Assembly (NCBI RefSeq): GCF_001697225.1 | Contig: NZ_CP014671.1 | Span: forward strand, 3,179,538-3,243,537 | Reading direction: 5' to 3' | Source of the DNA: Immundisolibacter cernigliae | GTDB lineage: Bacteria > Pseudomonadota > Gammaproteobacteria > Immundisolibacterales > Immundisolibacteraceae | Length of the DNA: 64,000 nt | Part shown: piece after piece, positions 23,171-31,522 of the stretch | Numbering within the stretch: the stretch's first letter is position 1 | How the letters are laid out: each line of letters opens with the position of its first letter | Position numbers and translations under genes: made by a program | The notes under the pieces: generated by a model | What the model was told of the DNA's origin: nothing | Database searches by the model: none | Seen by the model: the letters and a program-made list of their open reading frames with translations, nothing else

Positions 23171-24100
23171 GTGCGCATCGGCATCGTCGGGGCTGGCGGC
23201 ATCGGCTGCCTGCTGGGTGCGCGTCTCGCCGCCACCGGTCAGGCCAAAGTGCTGCTGCTGGCGCGCGGTGAGCATGCGGCGCGCCTGGCCGAGCAGGGTC
23301 TGGTTCTGGACTTCAATGGCGTGCGGGAAACGCACTGCCTGCCCGTGATCGACACCGCGAACGAGGCTGCGCTCGGCCAGCTTGCCGGCTGCGACTGGCT
23401 GCTGTTTGCCTGCAAGAGCCAGCACACCCGTCGCCTCGCCGAGCAGCTGAAGCCATACGTGAGTGCCGACTGCCGGTTGGGCTCGCTGCAAAACGGCGTC
23501 GACAACGAGCCGATCCTGGCCGAGGTGTTCGAGCGGCCGGTGATGGGCGGCCTGATGCGCAAGTTTTTCGCCCACATCACTGCCCCTGGCGAGGTGGAAG
23601 TGCGCGGCGTGCTGGAGGCTGTGCTGGGTGACTATCCGACCGGCTGCGGCCGCGAAACGACGGCCATGGTCGAACTGCTGCGCCAGGCCGGCATCACCGT
23701 TTACGCGAGCGAGGACATCCGCCGCGAACTGTGGCGAAAGCTGGTCCTGAACAACGGCTGCAATCCGCTGGCGGCGGTGACCTTCCTGGACACCCAGCGC
23801 ATGGCGAATGACCCCGACATGGCCTGGGTGATGCGCAACCTGATGCGCGAGGCCGGCGCCGCGGCGGCAGCCGACGAGGTCGAGTTCAGCCCGCACGAAC
23901 TGGAAGCCGTATTCCAGTGGATCAAGGGCATCGACCCCATCACGCCTTCCATGCAGGCCGATGCGCAGCGCGGCAAGCCGCTGGAGCTGGATGGCATCAC
24001 CGGAGCCATCCTGCGCCGGGCGGGGCTGCTGGGCATCGAGGTGCCGGTCACGGCCACGCTGCACCACATTCTGCTGGGCAAGTACGGCAGTTCGGACTGA
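23171..24100 (+). CDS. 2-dehydropantoate 2-reductase family (PanE/ApbA)
   Basis: A 309-residue protein with an N-terminal NADP-binding motif GAGGIG (residues 7-12), the LQNGVDNE segment and the C-terminal domain with RRELWRKLVLNNGCNPLAAVT, whose lysine is catalytic in PanE. PanE reduces ketopantoate to pantoate in coenzyme A synthesis; many paralogues act on other 2-oxo acids, so the substrate is open. GTG start, 3 bases after the fdxA stop, hence probably co-transcribed. Confidence 0.85.
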   Translation: MRIGIVGAGGIGCLLGARLAATGQAKVLLLARGEHAARLAEQGLVLDFNGVRETHCLPVIDTANEAALGQLAGCDWLLFACKSQHTRRLAEQLKPYVSADCRLGSLQNGVDNEPILAEVFERPVMGGLMRKFFAHITAPGEVEVRGVLEAVLGDYPTGCGRETTAMVELLRQAGITVYASEDIRRELWRKLVLNNGCNPLAAVTFLDTQRMANDPDMAWVMRNLMREAGAAAAADEVEFSPHELEAVFQWIKGIDPITPSMQADAQRGKPLELDGITGAILRRAGLLGIEVPVTATLHHILLGKYGSSD

Positions 24101-24103
24101 GCC

Positions 24104-24123
24104 TGCCGCGCGGGCGCGCGGCA
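24104..24123. terminator. Inverted repeat between convergent genes
   Basis: Perfect 8-bp arms TGCCGCGC and GCGCGGCA around a GGGC loop, 3 bases after the PanE-like stop and before the 3' end of the convergent HNH gene. There is no T-run, so this is a hairpin with possible termination or end-protection function. Confidence 0.4.
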
Positions 24124-24176
24124 TATGTAGCCAGCGCTTCAGGCCGGCAAGATCTGCGAATGACTTCCTTCGAGCG

Positions 24177-24782
24177 TCAACTCATCTGTGCGCGCAACCG
24201 CGCCTGCAGCGGGCTTGAACGCGGAAAATGCGCCAGCAGGAATTCCATCTGGTCGGCCAGGATGCGCCGCCCGCGCAGGTAGACGTACTCGGCGTGGGTG
24301 GGCACGAACGGGATCGCCAGCAGCTGCATGCCGGCCTGCTCGGGCGTGCGGTTGGCCTTGTGGTTGTTGCAGCGCTTGCATGCGGTGACCACGTTCGCCC
24401 AGGTATCGGCGCCCTTTGCGCTCAGCGGACGCACATGGTCTCGCGACAGGTCGCGTGACAGGAAGTGTTGGCCGCAGTAAAGGCAGGTGTGGCCGTCGCG
24501 CTTGAACAGCGCCGGGTTGTTCAGCGGCGGGGAGTACACCTCGCGGCTGCGGCGCAGCGCCGACTGGTCGCCTGACGTGGCGATGATGGAATTGACCTCC
24601 ACCACGCTGCGCTGGCCGCTGGCGGCGTTCATGCCGCCATGCACCCGGTACAGCGGCGTGCCGCAGGTGTAGGCCACGTGGCCAAAGTGGTACAGGCGCA
24701 CCGCGGTCTGGTAATCCACCCATTCGAGCGGCATTCCGGACACGTCCGTGCGCAGGACCTGTTGAGCAAGCTGCTGTGTCAT
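24177..24782 (-). CDS. HNH endonuclease family protein
   Basis: A 201-residue protein with a C-terminal HNH domain: zinc-type cysteines CLYCGQHF and CKRCNNHK around the catalytic SRDHVRPLS and WANVVTAC. This is the free-standing HNH family found once in many proteobacterial chromosomes; its physiological role is not known. The ATG at 24782 (MTQQLAQQVL) is chosen; an in-frame ATG at 24950 overlaps the divergent gene. A 20-bp perfect palindrome lies 10 bases upstream of the start. Confidence 0.82.
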   Translation of the reverse strand: MTQQLAQQVLRTDVSGMPLEWVDYQTAVRLYHFGHVAYTCGTPLYRVHGGMNAASGQRSVVEVNSIIATSGDQSALRRSREVYSPPLNNPALFKRDGHTCLYCGQHFLSRDLSRDHVRPLSAKGADTWANVVTACKRCNNHKANRTPEQAGMQLLAIPFVPTHAEYVYLRGRRILADQMEFLLAHFPRSSPLQARLRAQMS

Positions 24783-24791
24783 GTGCGTCCC

Positions 24792-24811
24792 CGTCGGTGC
24801 GCGCACCGACG
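24792..24811. promoter_or_regulatory. 20-bp perfect palindrome upstream of the HNH gene
   Basis: The sequence CGTCGGTGCGCGCACCGACG is its own reverse complement and ends 10 bases before the HNH start codon. It may be an operator for a dimeric regulator or a hairpin over the ribosome site. Confidence 0.45.
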
Positions 24812-24907
24812 CCAAAAACGGCCATCCATCAAGCTTGGACCGCGATTGTGTAACCGGTATTTCGGCACGCGGCAAGCGGTGATGATGGCGGGGTCGCAGT
24901 TGGAGCG

Positions 24908-24927
24908 GCTGGGATAGAATTCCCAGC
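24908..24927. promoter_or_regulatory. Inverted repeat in the leader of the RuBisCO-like gene
   Basis: Seven-base arms GCTGGGA and TCCCAGC flank TAGAAT, which itself resembles a -10 hexamer. The element ends 22 bases before the ATG at 24950. If TAGAAT is the -10, a bound regulator would block the promoter; no good -35 is visible. Confidence 0.4.
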
Positions 24928-24949
24928 CCCCCCTGCAAGCCGAGTTTCA

Positions 24950-26173
24950 ATGTCCGCCACTGTTCGTCGGCTTGCCGATGCCAACGCTCGCTTGCACGTC
25001 ACTGCGGCGTCAGATCAGCTATCGGTATCGACGCCGGCCAGCGCGACACAGGCCGGTCTGCGTGTGGATGGCCGACTGGGCGTGCACTACGCGCTGAATC
25101 TGGCTGCCGGTGAGGACGCGGCTGGCAAGGCCGCTCTGATAGGGCTCGAACAAACGGTCGAGCTGCCGCGGTCGCTGCTGACGGCGGAGTTGGCCGAGCG
25201 CTTCGCCGGACGGGTCGAGGCGGTGCAACAGACCGGGCCGCGGCGCGCACGGGTGGTGCTGTCGTACAGTCTGGACGCCATTGGCGCGGACCTGCCGCAG
25301 TGCCTGAACCTGCTGTTCGGAAACATTTCCCTGAAGCCGGGAATTCGCGTGGTCGACCTGGAATGGCCGGCCGCGCTGGTGACTGCGCTGGGTGGTCCGG
25401 GACATGGCATCGCCGGCCTGCGCAGGCTGACCGGGGTGAGCGGTCGTGCCCTGCTGTGCACCGCGCTCAAGCCCATGGGCCTGTCGGCGACAGAACTGGC
25501 CTCGTGCTGCGAGGCCTTCGCCCGCGGCGGGATCGACATCATCAAGGACGACCACGGCCTTGCCGACCAGCCGGCGGCGCCGTTCGCCGAGCGTCTGGCG
25601 CGCTGTCAGGAGGCGGTGACGCGCGCGAATGCCGCCACCGGCCGGCACAGCCAATACTTCCCGAACGTGACCGCACCGGCCGCGCTGCTGGCGCAGCGTC
25701 TGGCGGCGGCGCGCGAAGCCGGCTGCCTTGGCGTTCTGATCAGCCCGTGGCTGGTCGGCCTGGACACGCTGCGCCTGATCCGCGACCAGTACGGCCTGGC
25801 CATCCTCGCGCATCCGGCGCTGACCGGCAGTCTGTTCGGACGCGGCGCCGGCATGGCGCCGCAGCTGGTGCTGGGCGATCTGTTCCGTCTGGCCGGTGCC
25901 GATGCGGTCATCTACCCGAACGCCGGCGGGCGTTTCGATTTTTCAGCCGCGACCTGTGCGCGCATCAACGACCACCTGCGTCGGCCGCTGGGCACGCTGC
26001 GGCCCAGCCTGCCGGCGCCGGCAGGTGGCATGGACGTCGCGCGCGCCGGGCAGTGGGTACGACGTTACGGGCCCGACACGCTGCTGCTGATCGGCGGCAG
26101 CCTGTATGCGCAAGGCGACTTGCAACGCGGCGCGGCTGCCCTGCGCGCAGTCGTGGAAGGCTTGGGCTCATGA
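24950..26173 (+). CDS. RuBisCO-like protein (form IV), probable sulfur-salvage isomerase/enolase
   Basis: A 407-residue protein of the RuBisCO large-chain fold. It keeps K174 (TALKPMGLS, equivalent to K175), K199 and D201 (GGIDIIKDDHGLADQ, equivalent to K201 and D203) and H288 (ILAHPALTG, equivalent to H294). E204 is replaced by H202, and loop 6 has no lysine equivalent to K334. It is therefore not expected to fix CO2. It overlaps a cupin gene by 4 bases; RLP-cupin partnership is known from the Rhodospirillum rubrum methylthioadenosine-isoprenoid shunt, where the RLP isomerises 5-methylthioribulose 1-phosphate. That role is inferred here. Confidence 0.8.
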   Translation: MSATVRRLADANARLHVTAASDQLSVSTPASATQAGLRVDGRLGVHYALNLAAGEDAAGKAALIGLEQTVELPRSLLTAELAERFAGRVEAVQQTGPRRARVVLSYSLDAIGADLPQCLNLLFGNISLKPGIRVVDLEWPAALVTALGGPGHGIAGLRRLTGVSGRALLCTALKPMGLSATELASCCEAFARGGIDIIKDDHGLADQPAAPFAERLARCQEAVTRANAATGRHSQYFPNVTAPAALLAQRLAAAREAGCLGVLISPWLVGLDTLRLIRDQYGLAILAHPALTGSLFGRGAGMAPQLVLGDLFRLAGADAVIYPNAGGRFDFSAATCARINDHLRRPLGTLRPSLPAPAGGMDVARAGQWVRRYGPDTLLLIGGSLYAQGDLQRGAAALRAVVEGLGS

Positions 26174-26631
26174 GCGGCGCCGATTCGCACGTCGTGCATG
26201 GCGCCGGTTTCGAGTGGCCGGCCGTGGCCTTGCGTGAGTACAAGAACGATGGCAGCCCGCACCGGGACATCACCCGCCGCACGCTGCTGGGCGAGGCGCC
26301 GGGCGAGCAGGCGCTCGATGCCCTGGTGCGCTATTTCGAGATCAAGGCGGGCGGCTATTCCACGCTTGAACGCCACCAGCACCCGCATGCGGTGGTGATT
26401 CTGCGCGGGCGGGGGCAAGTGATTCTGGGCGAGCGGGTCGAGTCCGTGGCCGCCTTCGATTGCGTGTACGTGGCACCGCAGTGCTTTCATCAGTTCCTGG
26501 CCACGGCCGGCGAGGAACTCGGCTTCCTGTGCGTGGTCAGCCGCGAGCGCGACCGGCCGTTGCTGCCAACGCCGGCAGAACTGGCTCGGCTGCGGGCCGT
26601 GCCGGCGGTGGCGCGGCTGCTGAGGGTCTGA
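26170..26631 (+). CDS. Cupin protein, probable partner of the RuBisCO-like protein
   Basis: A 153-residue single-domain cupin. Motif 1 is GGYSTLERHQHPHAVVILRG, with candidate metal ligands H69, H71 and H73, and motif 2 contains VAPQCFHQF (H107). In R. rubrum the cupin beside the RLP removes methanethiol from 1-methylthioxylulose 5-phosphate to give 1-deoxyxylulose 5-phosphate. The same function is plausible because the two genes overlap (ATGA at 26170-26173). A bidirectional terminator follows. Confidence 0.72.
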   Translation: MSGADSHVVHGAGFEWPAVALREYKNDGSPHRDITRRTLLGEAPGEQALDALVRYFEIKAGGYSTLERHQHPHAVVILRGRGQVILGERVESVAAFDCVYVAPQCFHQFLATAGEELGFLCVVSRERDRPLLPTPAELARLRAVPAVARLLRV

Positions 26632-26660
26632 GCGATGCCGGCTTGCGCTGAACGCCGGTC

Positions 26661-26703
26661 AACAAAAAAGCCCGCCGACATGAGCTGCCGGCGGGCTTTC
26701 CTT
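26661..26703. terminator. Bidirectional intrinsic terminator
   Basis: The arms AAAGCCCGCCG (26667-26677) and CGGCGGGCTTT (26689-26699) form an 11-bp stem, with A-rich sequence on the left and a T-rich tail on the right. It serves the cupin operon on the plus strand and the convergent lipoprotein gene on the minus strand. Confidence 0.88.
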
Positions 26704-26734
26704 GTGCGCGGCGCAATGCGCCGCGCGGGTCCGA

Positions 26735-27685
26735 TCAGCGGGTGATGTAGTCGCCGTGTATCCAGCCAGCGCGGCCGTTGGCTTCGACACCCCACCAGGC
26801 GCCCTGCTTTTCGCCGTTGGGCGACACCGGCGTGCCCTTGGGCACCAGCATGACCACCGGCGACTGTGTCGACGGGCCGGAGCGCATGTTCACATCCGAC
26901 AGCGTCATGTAGCCGGAAGCTGAGGGCCGGGTGGCCGCCGGTTGGGTTACCTGCACCTGCGCCACCAGTTTGTTGTGGGCGTCCAGGAAGGCCGCTGAGA
27001 CGATCTTGCCGATATCGGTGCTGGCATACGCGCCGCCACCGGCGCCGACCAGACCACCGAATGCCAGGCCGCCGAAGCCCAGGTCGCGCTTGCTGGCGCT
27101 GCCCTCGGCGGCGGCTTCCTGCTCACCGGTACGCACGTTGGTCAGGAACAGCGTGACCTGCGACTCCATGTTGGTCCACTTGATGCCACCGGCGATGGCG
27201 CCACCGATGCCCGGAATCAGGGCACCCAGCCCGGCGCCGCCGCCGCCGGCGTTGGAATCCTTGAACACCACGTTGGGCGTGATCAGGAAATCGGCCGCCT
27301 TCATCTGGCCGGCGCCCATGTTGCTGCCGCTTTGCAGGTCCCCACCGGCGGCCATGGCCCGCTCGCGCTGCATGGCCTGACTGGCCTGGCCGCGGTCGAC
27401 CACGCGGAAGCAGCCGCTCTGCGCCATCATGATGCGCAGCAGCGGGATCGGGCTGGTCAGGCCGGCCTGCGCCAGCATCGGGTTGTCCTGCTCGATCAGC
27501 GCGGCGGTACCGATGGGCGTGGCGCAGCGGGTCAGCTGGGGTGCCGCGCCCTGCGCGCCAGCCGCACCGGCCGACCCGCTGACCATGCTGCCGCCGCTGC
27601 CGAGCTGCGTCTGGGTGGAGGCGCAGCCGGCGAGGGTCACGGCAACCAGGCCGGCCAAGCTGGAGATGAGGTTTTTATTGAACAT
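26735..27685 (-). CDS. CsgG-like lipoprotein with C-terminal SH3 domain
   Basis: A 316-residue lipoprotein with signal peptide and lipobox LAGC (Cys21). The central part (about 50-245) resembles CsgG/HfaB-type outer-membrane lipoproteins (LLRIMMAQSGCFRVVDRG, ADFLITPNVVF, ESQVTLFLTNVRTGEQ) and includes glycine-rich stretches. The C-terminus (about 255-316) is a bacterial SH3 domain (DVNMRSGPSTQSPVVMLVPKG and GRAGWIHGDYI), which usually binds peptidoglycan. The combination suggests an envelope lipoprotein bridging outer membrane and cell wall. Its function is not known. Confidence 0.75.
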   Translation of the reverse strand: MFNKNLISSLAGLVAVTLAGCASTQTQLGSGGSMVSGSAGAAGAQGAAPQLTRCATPIGTAALIEQDNPMLAQAGLTSPIPLLRIMMAQSGCFRVVDRGQASQAMQRERAMAAGGDLQSGSNMGAGQMKAADFLITPNVVFKDSNAGGGGAGLGALIPGIGGAIAGGIKWTNMESQVTLFLTNVRTGEQEAAAEGSASKRDLGFGGLAFGGLVGAGGGAYASTDIGKIVSAAFLDAHNKLVAQVQVTQPAATRPSASGYMTLSDVNMRSGPSTQSPVVMLVPKGTPVSPNGEKQGAWWGVEANGRAGWIHGDYITR

Positions 27686-27782
27686 TGAAGCTCCCTGAAT
27701 GATTGGCTGGGCGAGGTTCCGGCACGCCGGCCGGGCAGCGCCGACTATATCGAACGTGCGCGCGGGTGTGTTGTACCGTGGT

Positions 27783-28790
27783 TCACATGCGCACCACGAT
27801 CTTGCCGAAGTGCCTGCCGGCCGCCATGTGCTCGAAGGCGGCGCCTATGTCGGCGCGCTCGAACACGCGATCGATGACCGGTTCGATGTGGTGGGTGGTG
27901 ATGGCGCGGTTCATGGCCTCGAACATCTCGCGCGGGCCGACGAACACGCCATGCAGGCGCAGGCCCTTCATCAGCACCGGACGCAGATCCATTTCCGAGG
28001 CGTTGCCCGCCAGCACGCCGATGATGGTGATGGTGCCGCCCATGCGAGCCGAGTTGATCGACTTGCCGATGGTGCCGGCACCGCCGACCTCGACCACCTG
28101 ATCGACGCCGGCCTTGTCGGTGAGCGCCAGCACCGCCTTGTCCCAGTCCGGTTCGCTCGCGTAGTTGACGCCGTGATCAGCGCCCAGCGCCTTGGCGCGG
28201 GCCAGTTTCTCGTCGCTGCTGGAGGTGATGATGACCTTGGCGCCGGCCGCCTTGGCGAACTGCAGCGCAAACAGCGACACGCCGCCGGTACCCAGCGCCA
28301 GCACGGTGTCGCCCGGCTTGACCTGACCCTGCACCACGACCGCGTTCCAGGCCGTGACGCCGGCGCAGGGCAGCGTCGCCGCCTGCTCGAAGGAAAGATG
28401 CTCGGGGATCGGCAACAGGCCGTCTTCGTCGAGTGCCACCAGTTCCGCCGCCATGCCATCGCCGGGGCCGCCAAGCGTGGAGCCGCGGGCCGCCGGTGTG
28501 GCATCGCCGCCCAGCCATTTCTGCGCAAAGATCGCCACCACCCGGTCGCCGGGCTTGAAGCGGCGCACGCCGGGACCGACCGACACTACCTCGCCGGCAC
28601 CGTCGGACAGCGGGATCAGCGGCAGCTTCTGGCGCGGGTTGTACTGGCCCTGCACGGTCATCAGGTCGCGGAAATTCAGCGACACGGCCCACACGCGCAC
28701 CAGCACCTGACCGGGGCCGGGCTGCGGGTCGGGACGCTCGACGACCGCCAGCTTGGCGACGCCGAATTCGGGAATTTCGATCACCTTCAT
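27783..28790 (-). CDS. Medium-chain alcohol dehydrogenase / quinone reductase family protein
   Basis: A 335-residue MDR protein with N-terminal GroES-like domain (ERPDPQPGPGQVLVRVWAVSLN, SDGAGEVVSVGPGV, FKPGDRVV) and a Rossmann domain with LGTGGVSLFALQFAKAAGA. The zinc-ligand Cys/His pattern of classical alcohol dehydrogenases is not evident, so a zinc-free NAD(P)H-dependent oxidoreductase is likelier. Substrate unknown. It is divergent from the SYLF gene (147-base gap). Confidence 0.82.
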   Translation of the reverse strand: MKVIEIPEFGVAKLAVVERPDPQPGPGQVLVRVWAVSLNFRDLMTVQGQYNPRQKLPLIPLSDGAGEVVSVGPGVRRFKPGDRVVAIFAQKWLGGDATPAARGSTLGGPGDGMAAELVALDEDGLLPIPEHLSFEQAATLPCAGVTAWNAVVVQGQVKPGDTVLALGTGGVSLFALQFAKAAGAKVIITSSSDEKLARAKALGADHGVNYASEPDWDKAVLALTDKAGVDQVVEVGGAGTIGKSINSARMGGTITIIGVLAGNASEMDLRPVLMKGLRLHGVFVGPREMFEAMNRAITTHHIEPVIDRVFERADIGAAFEHMAAGRHFGKIVVRM

Positions 28791-28937
28791 CAGGAAGTCT
28801 CCTCGGGGGTACGCGAACTGCCGGTGGGCAGCCGGGTCAGATTTTCGAGCGCGATTATAGGCACGCTGCGCCGGCGAGTCGGCGCCGCTGTGCCATCATT
28901 GCGCGGCGCGCCCGGGGCGCATCAACGAGGAAATCGC

Positions 28938-29633
28938 ATGAAATCGAGTTTTGCAAGTCGGCCCGTCCTACTGATGTGTCTGGCACTGCTGGGCCCAGCG
29001 ATCGCCAGCGCCGGCCAGGCCGAGGATGACCGCCTGCACGCGGCAACCGATGTGCTGCATCAGATCAGCGAAATTCCCGAGAATGCCATTCCGCCCGAAC
29101 TGCTGGCGAACGCCTACGGCATCGCCGTGATTCCCGGCGTGATCAAGGCCGGTTTCGTGATTGGCGGGCGCTGGGGCAAGGGCGTCATCGCCGTGCGTCA
29201 GGACAGCGGCTGGAGCAACCCCAGCTTCATCACCCTGGCCGGGGGCAGCATCGGTTGGCAGATCGGCGCCCAGTCGACCGACATCATCCTGGTGTTCAAG
29301 ACCCGCCGCGGGGTCGAGAACCTGGCCGCGAGCAAGGTCACCCTGGGCGCGGACGCTGCCGTCGCCGCCGGGCCGGTCGGTCGCCAGGCTTCAGCCGCCA
29401 CCGATGCGCAGATGAAGGCCGAGATCTACTCGTACTCACGCAGTCGTGGCTTGTTCGCCGGCATCGCGCTGGAAGGCGCTGTCCTGCAGCCGGACGAGGA
29501 GGCGAACGCCGCCGCCTACGGGGGCAATGTGTCGTCGTGGGACGTGTTCGACAACCGCGTGTTCAGCACGCCGCCGCTGGCGCAGAAATTTCGGCAGGCC
29601 CTCGTTCAGTACGCGCCGCCGCCGACCCGCTGA
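28938..29633 (+). CDS. SYLF-domain (Ysc84 family) lipid-binding protein, secreted
   Basis: A 231-residue protein with a signal peptide (residues 1-25, cleavage after AIASA) and one SYLF/DUF500 domain (about 45-220), recognised by AYGIAVIPGVIKAGFVIGGR, GWSNPSFITLAGGSIGWQIG and YSYSRSRGLFAGIALEGA. Eukaryotic SYLF domains bind phosphoinositides; bacterial members are exported and uncharacterised. The ATG at 28938 follows GAGGAAATCGC. The gene ends directly at the start of a lipid-transport operon, so an envelope lipid role is likely. Confidence 0.87.
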   Translation: MKSSFASRPVLLMCLALLGPAIASAGQAEDDRLHAATDVLHQISEIPENAIPPELLANAYGIAVIPGVIKAGFVIGGRWGKGVIAVRQDSGWSNPSFITLAGGSIGWQIGAQSTDIILVFKTRRGVENLAASKVTLGADAAVAAGPVGRQASAATDAQMKAEIYSYSRSRGLFAGIALEGAVLQPDEEANAAAYGGNVSSWDVFDNRVFSTPPLAQKFRQALVQYAPPPTR

Positions 29634-30749
29634 GTGCATCGGCCGGCAATGCCGCAGGCCGCCGGCCTGTCCAGCGAGCCGCAGTCGCGCACGCTGCGCG
29701 CGCGCGGTTGTTGGACGGTCGAGTGTCTGGACGAGGTGATGCGCAGCCTCGAGGCCTGGCAGGAACAGGGCGACTGGCATCTGAATACCGATGCGGTGAC
29801 GCAACTGGACACCGCGGGCGCCTGGGCCCTGCACCGGCTGGGCGCTGTGGCGCAGGCCCGCGGCGCACAGATCGACTATGGTGCCCTGCCACCCCGGCAC
29901 GCAGCATTGCTGGAACTGGTGCGCGGCCGCCTGTTGGGTGCGCCACCACCGGCATCGCGGACTGGCGGCCCGCTGGAACAGATCGGCCGAGCGGTGGTGC
30001 AAAAGCTCGCCGATGTTCTGAATTTTCTGGATTTCTGGGGCCAGCTGATCCTGGACGGCGCGGCTCGCCTGCGCCGGTTCCGGCTGGATCGACTGGTGCA
30101 GGAAATCGACGCCGCCGGCGTGCGCGCGCTGCCGTTGCTGGGGGTGCTGGCGTTCCTGATGGGGGTGGTCATCACCTACCAGGCGGGCGAGCCGCTCAAG
30201 ACCTTCGGCGCCAACATCCTGGTGGTGAATCTGGTCGGCGTGACCATGTTGCGGGAGATGGGGCCGCTGCTGGCGGCCATCATCGTGGCCGGACGCACCG
30301 GCTCTGCCTACACCGCGCAGATCGGCACCATGCGCCTGACCGAGGAGCTCGATGCGCTGCGCAGCATCGGCATCACGCCGATGGAAATGCTGGTGCTGCC
30401 CAAGGTGCTGGCGCTGATGCTGTGTCTGCCCCTGCTCACGCTGTACGCGTCGGCGCTGGGCATATTCGGCGGCATGGTGGTGGCCGATGGCCTGTACGGT
30501 GTCGGCTATGCCGATTTCCTGCGTCGACTGCCGAACACCTTTGCGCCCAGCACCTTCTGGGTGGGCCTGATCAAGGCGCCGGTGTTCGCCCTGCTGGTGG
30601 CCAGCGTCGCCTGCCACCGCGGACTTCGCGTCGGGCGCAGTGCCGAGAGCATCGGGCGCGAAACCACCACCAGCGTGGTGCAGAGCATCTTTCTGGTCAT
30701 CATTGCGGACGCCGTGTTCTCGGTGGTGTTTCAGGTGATGGGCCTGTGA
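29634..30749 (+). CDS. MlaE-family ABC permease with N-terminal STAS-like domain
   Basis: A 371-residue protein. Residues 1-100 look like a STAS domain (WHLNTDAVTQLDTAGAWALHRL), as in free-standing MlaB; residues about 120-371 are the MlaE permease (AFLMGVVITYQAGEPLKTFG, EMGPLLAAIIVAGRTGSAYTA, ELDALRSIGITPMEMLVLPK). It belongs to an inner-membrane complex that moves phospholipids between membranes. The GTG at 29634 directly follows the SYLF stop; ATG at 29649 is an alternative. It overlaps the ATPase gene (GTGA at 30746). Confidence 0.9.
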   Translation: MHRPAMPQAAGLSSEPQSRTLRARGCWTVECLDEVMRSLEAWQEQGDWHLNTDAVTQLDTAGAWALHRLGAVAQARGAQIDYGALPPRHAALLELVRGRLLGAPPPASRTGGPLEQIGRAVVQKLADVLNFLDFWGQLILDGAARLRRFRLDRLVQEIDAAGVRALPLLGVLAFLMGVVITYQAGEPLKTFGANILVVNLVGVTMLREMGPLLAAIIVAGRTGSAYTAQIGTMRLTEELDALRSIGITPMEMLVLPKVLALMLCLPLLTLYASALGIFGGMVVADGLYGVGYADFLRRLPNTFAPSTFWVGLIKAPVFALLVASVACHRGLRVGRSAESIGRETTTSVVQSIFLVIIADAVFSVVFQVMGL

Positions 30750-31522
30750 GCGACGCCCCCGCCATTGAGGCCGTATCCCTGGCCACGCTGGCCGGCGGGC
30801 GGGTGCTGCATCGCGACCTGAGCCTGACCGTGCATCGCGGTGAGGTGCTGGCCGTGGTGGGTGGCTCCGGGTCCGGCAAGACGGTGCTGCTGCGAACGCT
30901 GAGTCTGCTGCAGCCGCCCGCCGGCGGGCAGCTGACCGTGCTCGGGCAGGATGCGGCGCGTCTGGACGCCGGCGGCTTGCGGGCACTTCGCCGATGCATC
31001 GGCATCCTGTTCCAGCAGGGCGCGCTGTTCACCGGCCTGAGCGTGCTCGACAATGTCTGCCTGCCGCTGGCGGAGTACACCGGCTTGTCGCTGGCCGATC
31101 GTCGCGAGCTGGGCATGCTGCGCCTGGGTCAGGCGGGCCTGCCGGCGGATGCGGCCGGCAAGTTTCCAGACGAGCTCAGCGGCGGCATGATCAAGCGTGC
31201 CGCCCTGGCCCGGGCACTGGCGCTGGATCCGGAGCTGCTGTTCCTGGACGAACCCTCGGCCGGACTCGACCCGGTGACTGCCGCCGGTCTGGACGAACTC
31301 CTCGGCGATTTGCGCGACCTGCTGGGACTGACCGTACTGATGGTGACGCACGATCTTGACTCCATCGCCCGTGTCAGCGACCGGGTTGCCTTTCTCGGCC
31401 GCGGGGCACTGCTGGCGGTGGCGCCGGTGGCCGAGCTTGCCGCCTCGCAGGAGCCGGAGATTCGCGCCTATTTCGCCGCCTCGCCACGCGATTTCGGAAA
31501 GCCGACATGCAGGCCCGCGTAG
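30746..31522 (+). CDS. MlaF-family ABC transporter ATPase
   Basis: A 258-residue ATPase with Walker A GGSGSGKTVLLR, Q-loop FQQGALF, signature LSGGMIKRAALARAL and Walker B LLFLDEPSAGLD. The M-x-K-R after the signature is typical of MlaF-type transporters. It energises the lipid transporter formed with the upstream permease and downstream MCE protein. GTG start at 30746; its 3' end overlaps the MCE gene by 16 bases. Confidence 0.92.
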   Translation: MSDAPAIEAVSLATLAGGRVLHRDLSLTVHRGEVLAVVGGSGSGKTVLLRTLSLLQPPAGGQLTVLGQDAARLDAGGLRALRRCIGILFQQGALFTGLSVLDNVCLPLAEYTGLSLADRRELGMLRLGQAGLPADAAGKFPDELSGGMIKRAALARALALDPELLFLDEPSAGLDPVTAAGLDELLGDLRDLLGLTVLMVTHDLDSIARVSDRVAFLGRGALLAVAPVAELAASQEPEIRAYFAASPRDFGKPTCRPA

